Positions 63,231 through 64,000 of a stretch of DNA of 64,000 bases are shown one piece after another. The DNA is from Xylophilus rhododendri (lineage in GTDB: Bacteria; Pseudomonadota; Gammaproteobacteria; Burkholderiales; Burkholderiaceae_C). The notes below the pieces were generated by a model that saw only the letters and a list, made by a program, of their open reading frames with translations, was not told where the DNA came from and did not search any database. Position numbers and translations under genes: made by a program. The stretch covers positions 2,976,001 to 3,040,000 of the forward strand of contig NZ_CP047650.1 in assembly GCF_009906855.1 (NCBI RefSeq), given 5' to 3'. The stretch's first letter is position 1. Each line of letters begins with the position of its first letter.

Positions 63231-63674
63231 ATGACCCGTTCCATCCGGCGCAATGTTCAGCAAGGTTTCACTTTGATCGAACTGATGATCGTTGTGGCCA
63301 TCATCGGCATCCTGGCAGCGGTTGCGCTGCCGGCTTATCAAGACTACACCGTGCGTGCGCGGGTGTCTGAACTGATCTTGTCTGCAAGCAGCGCACGCAC
63401 TTGCCTGTCTGAATCTTGGCAAAGCAATGGTTCGTGGACTAACGCGAACATGACCGATTGCGTTCCGCCGGCCACGGGCAAAGTAGCCTCGGCAGGTATT
63501 ACGGCCACCAATAACAATGTGACTGTTACTGTGCTTGGCAACTCCGCGATTGGTGGTTCTGCTTCCGTCACGGTCAGCCTGAGCGGCGTGGTGAATGCCA
63601 ACTCGGGCGGCACGATTGTCTGGACTTGCACGGGTGCCCCAACTAAATATGTGCCGGCTTCCTGCCGCGGTTGA
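63231..63674 (+). CDS. pilA: type IV major pilin
   Basis: A 147-residue prepilin. The short leader ends in Gly before the peptidase site ([12 protein letters not shown]), with Glu5 of the mature protein and a hydrophobic helix ([27 protein letters not shown]). The globular part has a D-region cysteine pair (C92-like DCVPP and WTCTGAP/ASCRG near the end). It is polymerised into pili for twitching, adhesion and DNA uptake. Base composition is lower in GC than its upstream neighbours, as is frequent in surface pilins. Confidence 0.97.
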   Translation: MTRSIRRNVQQGFTLIELMIVVAIIGILAAVALPAYQDYTVRARVSELILSASSARTCLSESWQSNGSWTNANMTDCVPPATGKVASAGITATNNNVTVTVLGNSAIGGSASVTVSLSGVVNANSGGTIVWTCTGAPTKYVPASCRG

Positions 63675-63693
63675 GTAGCACAGCGTTCCAGAG

Positions 63694-63719
63694 AAGCCCC
63701 TTCGAAGGGGCTTTTTTTC
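63694..63719 (+). terminator. rho-independent terminator of pilA
   Basis: AAGCCCCTT and AAGGGGCTT form a perfect stem around CG, followed by seven T. A textbook terminator 20 bases after the pilA stop. Confidence 0.92.
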
Positions 63720-63740
63720 GTTTGCATTTTAAATGCGGGG

Positions 63741-64000
63741 GTGATTTTGCTTCGATTTTTTGACTTCAGTGAAGAGCGTAGCTTCGCGGCGGCTTTGGTG
63801 GAACAGGTTGTGCGGCAACTTCCACCGGAGACGCTGCATCGTGATGACAAGGGCGAGCTCTCAGTCAACAAGATCACGCGAACACTCGAGCGGATTTTTC
63901 GGGATGCCGCAAACTTTTCCCAGAAAAGAAAAATGGGTTTGATGCGGCGCTCTATATTTGCAAATGCTTTCAAATGGAGCCTTAGCGAAAAGGGCTATCC
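63741..64000 (+). CDS. unrecognised protein, start only (cut by window end)
   Basis: A frame open from a GTG at 63741 (or TTG 63747) to the window end encodes about 86 residues: FFDFSEERSFAAALVEQVVRQ, then a basic stretch FSQKRKMGLMRRSIFANAFKW. No signal peptide, membrane helix or known domain is visible in this part. Its composition (roughly 50% GC by eye) is well below the rest of the window, which suggests acquired DNA. Being behind pilA it could be a pilin-linked gene, but nothing shows this yet. Confidence 0.5.
   Translation, partial: MILLRFFDFSEERSFAAALVEQVVRQLPPETLHRDDKGELSVNKITRTLERIFRDAANFSQKRKMGLMRRSIFANAFKWSLSEKGY

Overview
The window is a very GC-rich (by eye about 70%) bacterial chromosome segment. 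Gene content points to Burkholderiales, probably a Comamonadaceae-like genus: two Bug-type tricarboxylate receptors, a topoisomerase III with a C-terminal SWIB domain, a fused indolepyruvate:ferredoxin oxidoreductase, recA-recX, sucC-sucD beside a TerC protein, and a structured extragenic repeat next to an IS. Assignment is by gene content only.

Layout. 1-1184: the right part of an IS3-family element, cut by the window edge, then a structured non-coding repeat (1177-1546). 1547-7569: topB-SWIB, then a SET methyltransferase, birA and SPOR run, then an orphan glutamate-type binding protein. 7624-12739: a Bug receptor-hutG operon divergent from a LysR gene, then a TctD/TctE-like two-component pair. 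12830-19932: a binding protein coupled to a diguanylate cyclase, MarR with a divergent fused amidase, and a desaturase-hydrolase pair under a TetR protein. 20008-21619: LexA-controlled recA and recX. 21841-22461: a small membrane protein. 22458-32517: a six-gene operon (C45-type acyltransferase/hydrolase, dipeptide-type ABC transporter, 2-hydroxyacid dehydrogenase) divergent from a double-winged-helix GntR regulator and two NodB-type deacetylases, with a 26-bp palindrome between them. 32525-38529: RibD-like deaminase, PD-(D/E)XK-like protein, OsmC, a small Thr/Ser-rich exported protein, and the oxidoreductase divergent from its Lrp regulator. 39268-41464: two unrecognised paralogues pointing tail to tail, one frameshifted. 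41559-48928: a glutamine-amidotransferase-like hydrolase, a catalase-like protein and an archaic (Csu-like) chaperone-usher pilus operon. 49066-53536: DNA glycosylase, IclR, Bug receptor, CoA-transferase and citryl-CoA lyase-like protein. 53591-58275: GST, argC, sucCD, TerC. 58395-63055: PP2C phosphatase, double-FHA protein, CHASE2 adenylate cyclase and metallo-beta-lactamase phosphodiesterase. 63174-63719: pilA with a sigma-54 promoter and a strong terminator. The last 260 bases start an unrecognised gene of visibly lower GC.

How genes work together. Several blocks pair a regulator with divergent target genes across a visible inverted repeat (LysR, TetR, GntR, Lrp, IclR). The block at 58.4-63.7 kb combines reversible protein phosphorylation, cAMP synthesis and cAMP breakdown next to type IV pilin. 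The block at 22.5-32.5 kb looks like an uptake and deacylation pathway for an unknown N-acyl or peptide-like substrate. The 49.6-53.5 kb block looks like uptake, CoA activation and cleavage of a tricarboxylate-like acid. No CRISPR array, rRNA or tRNA gene was recognised.
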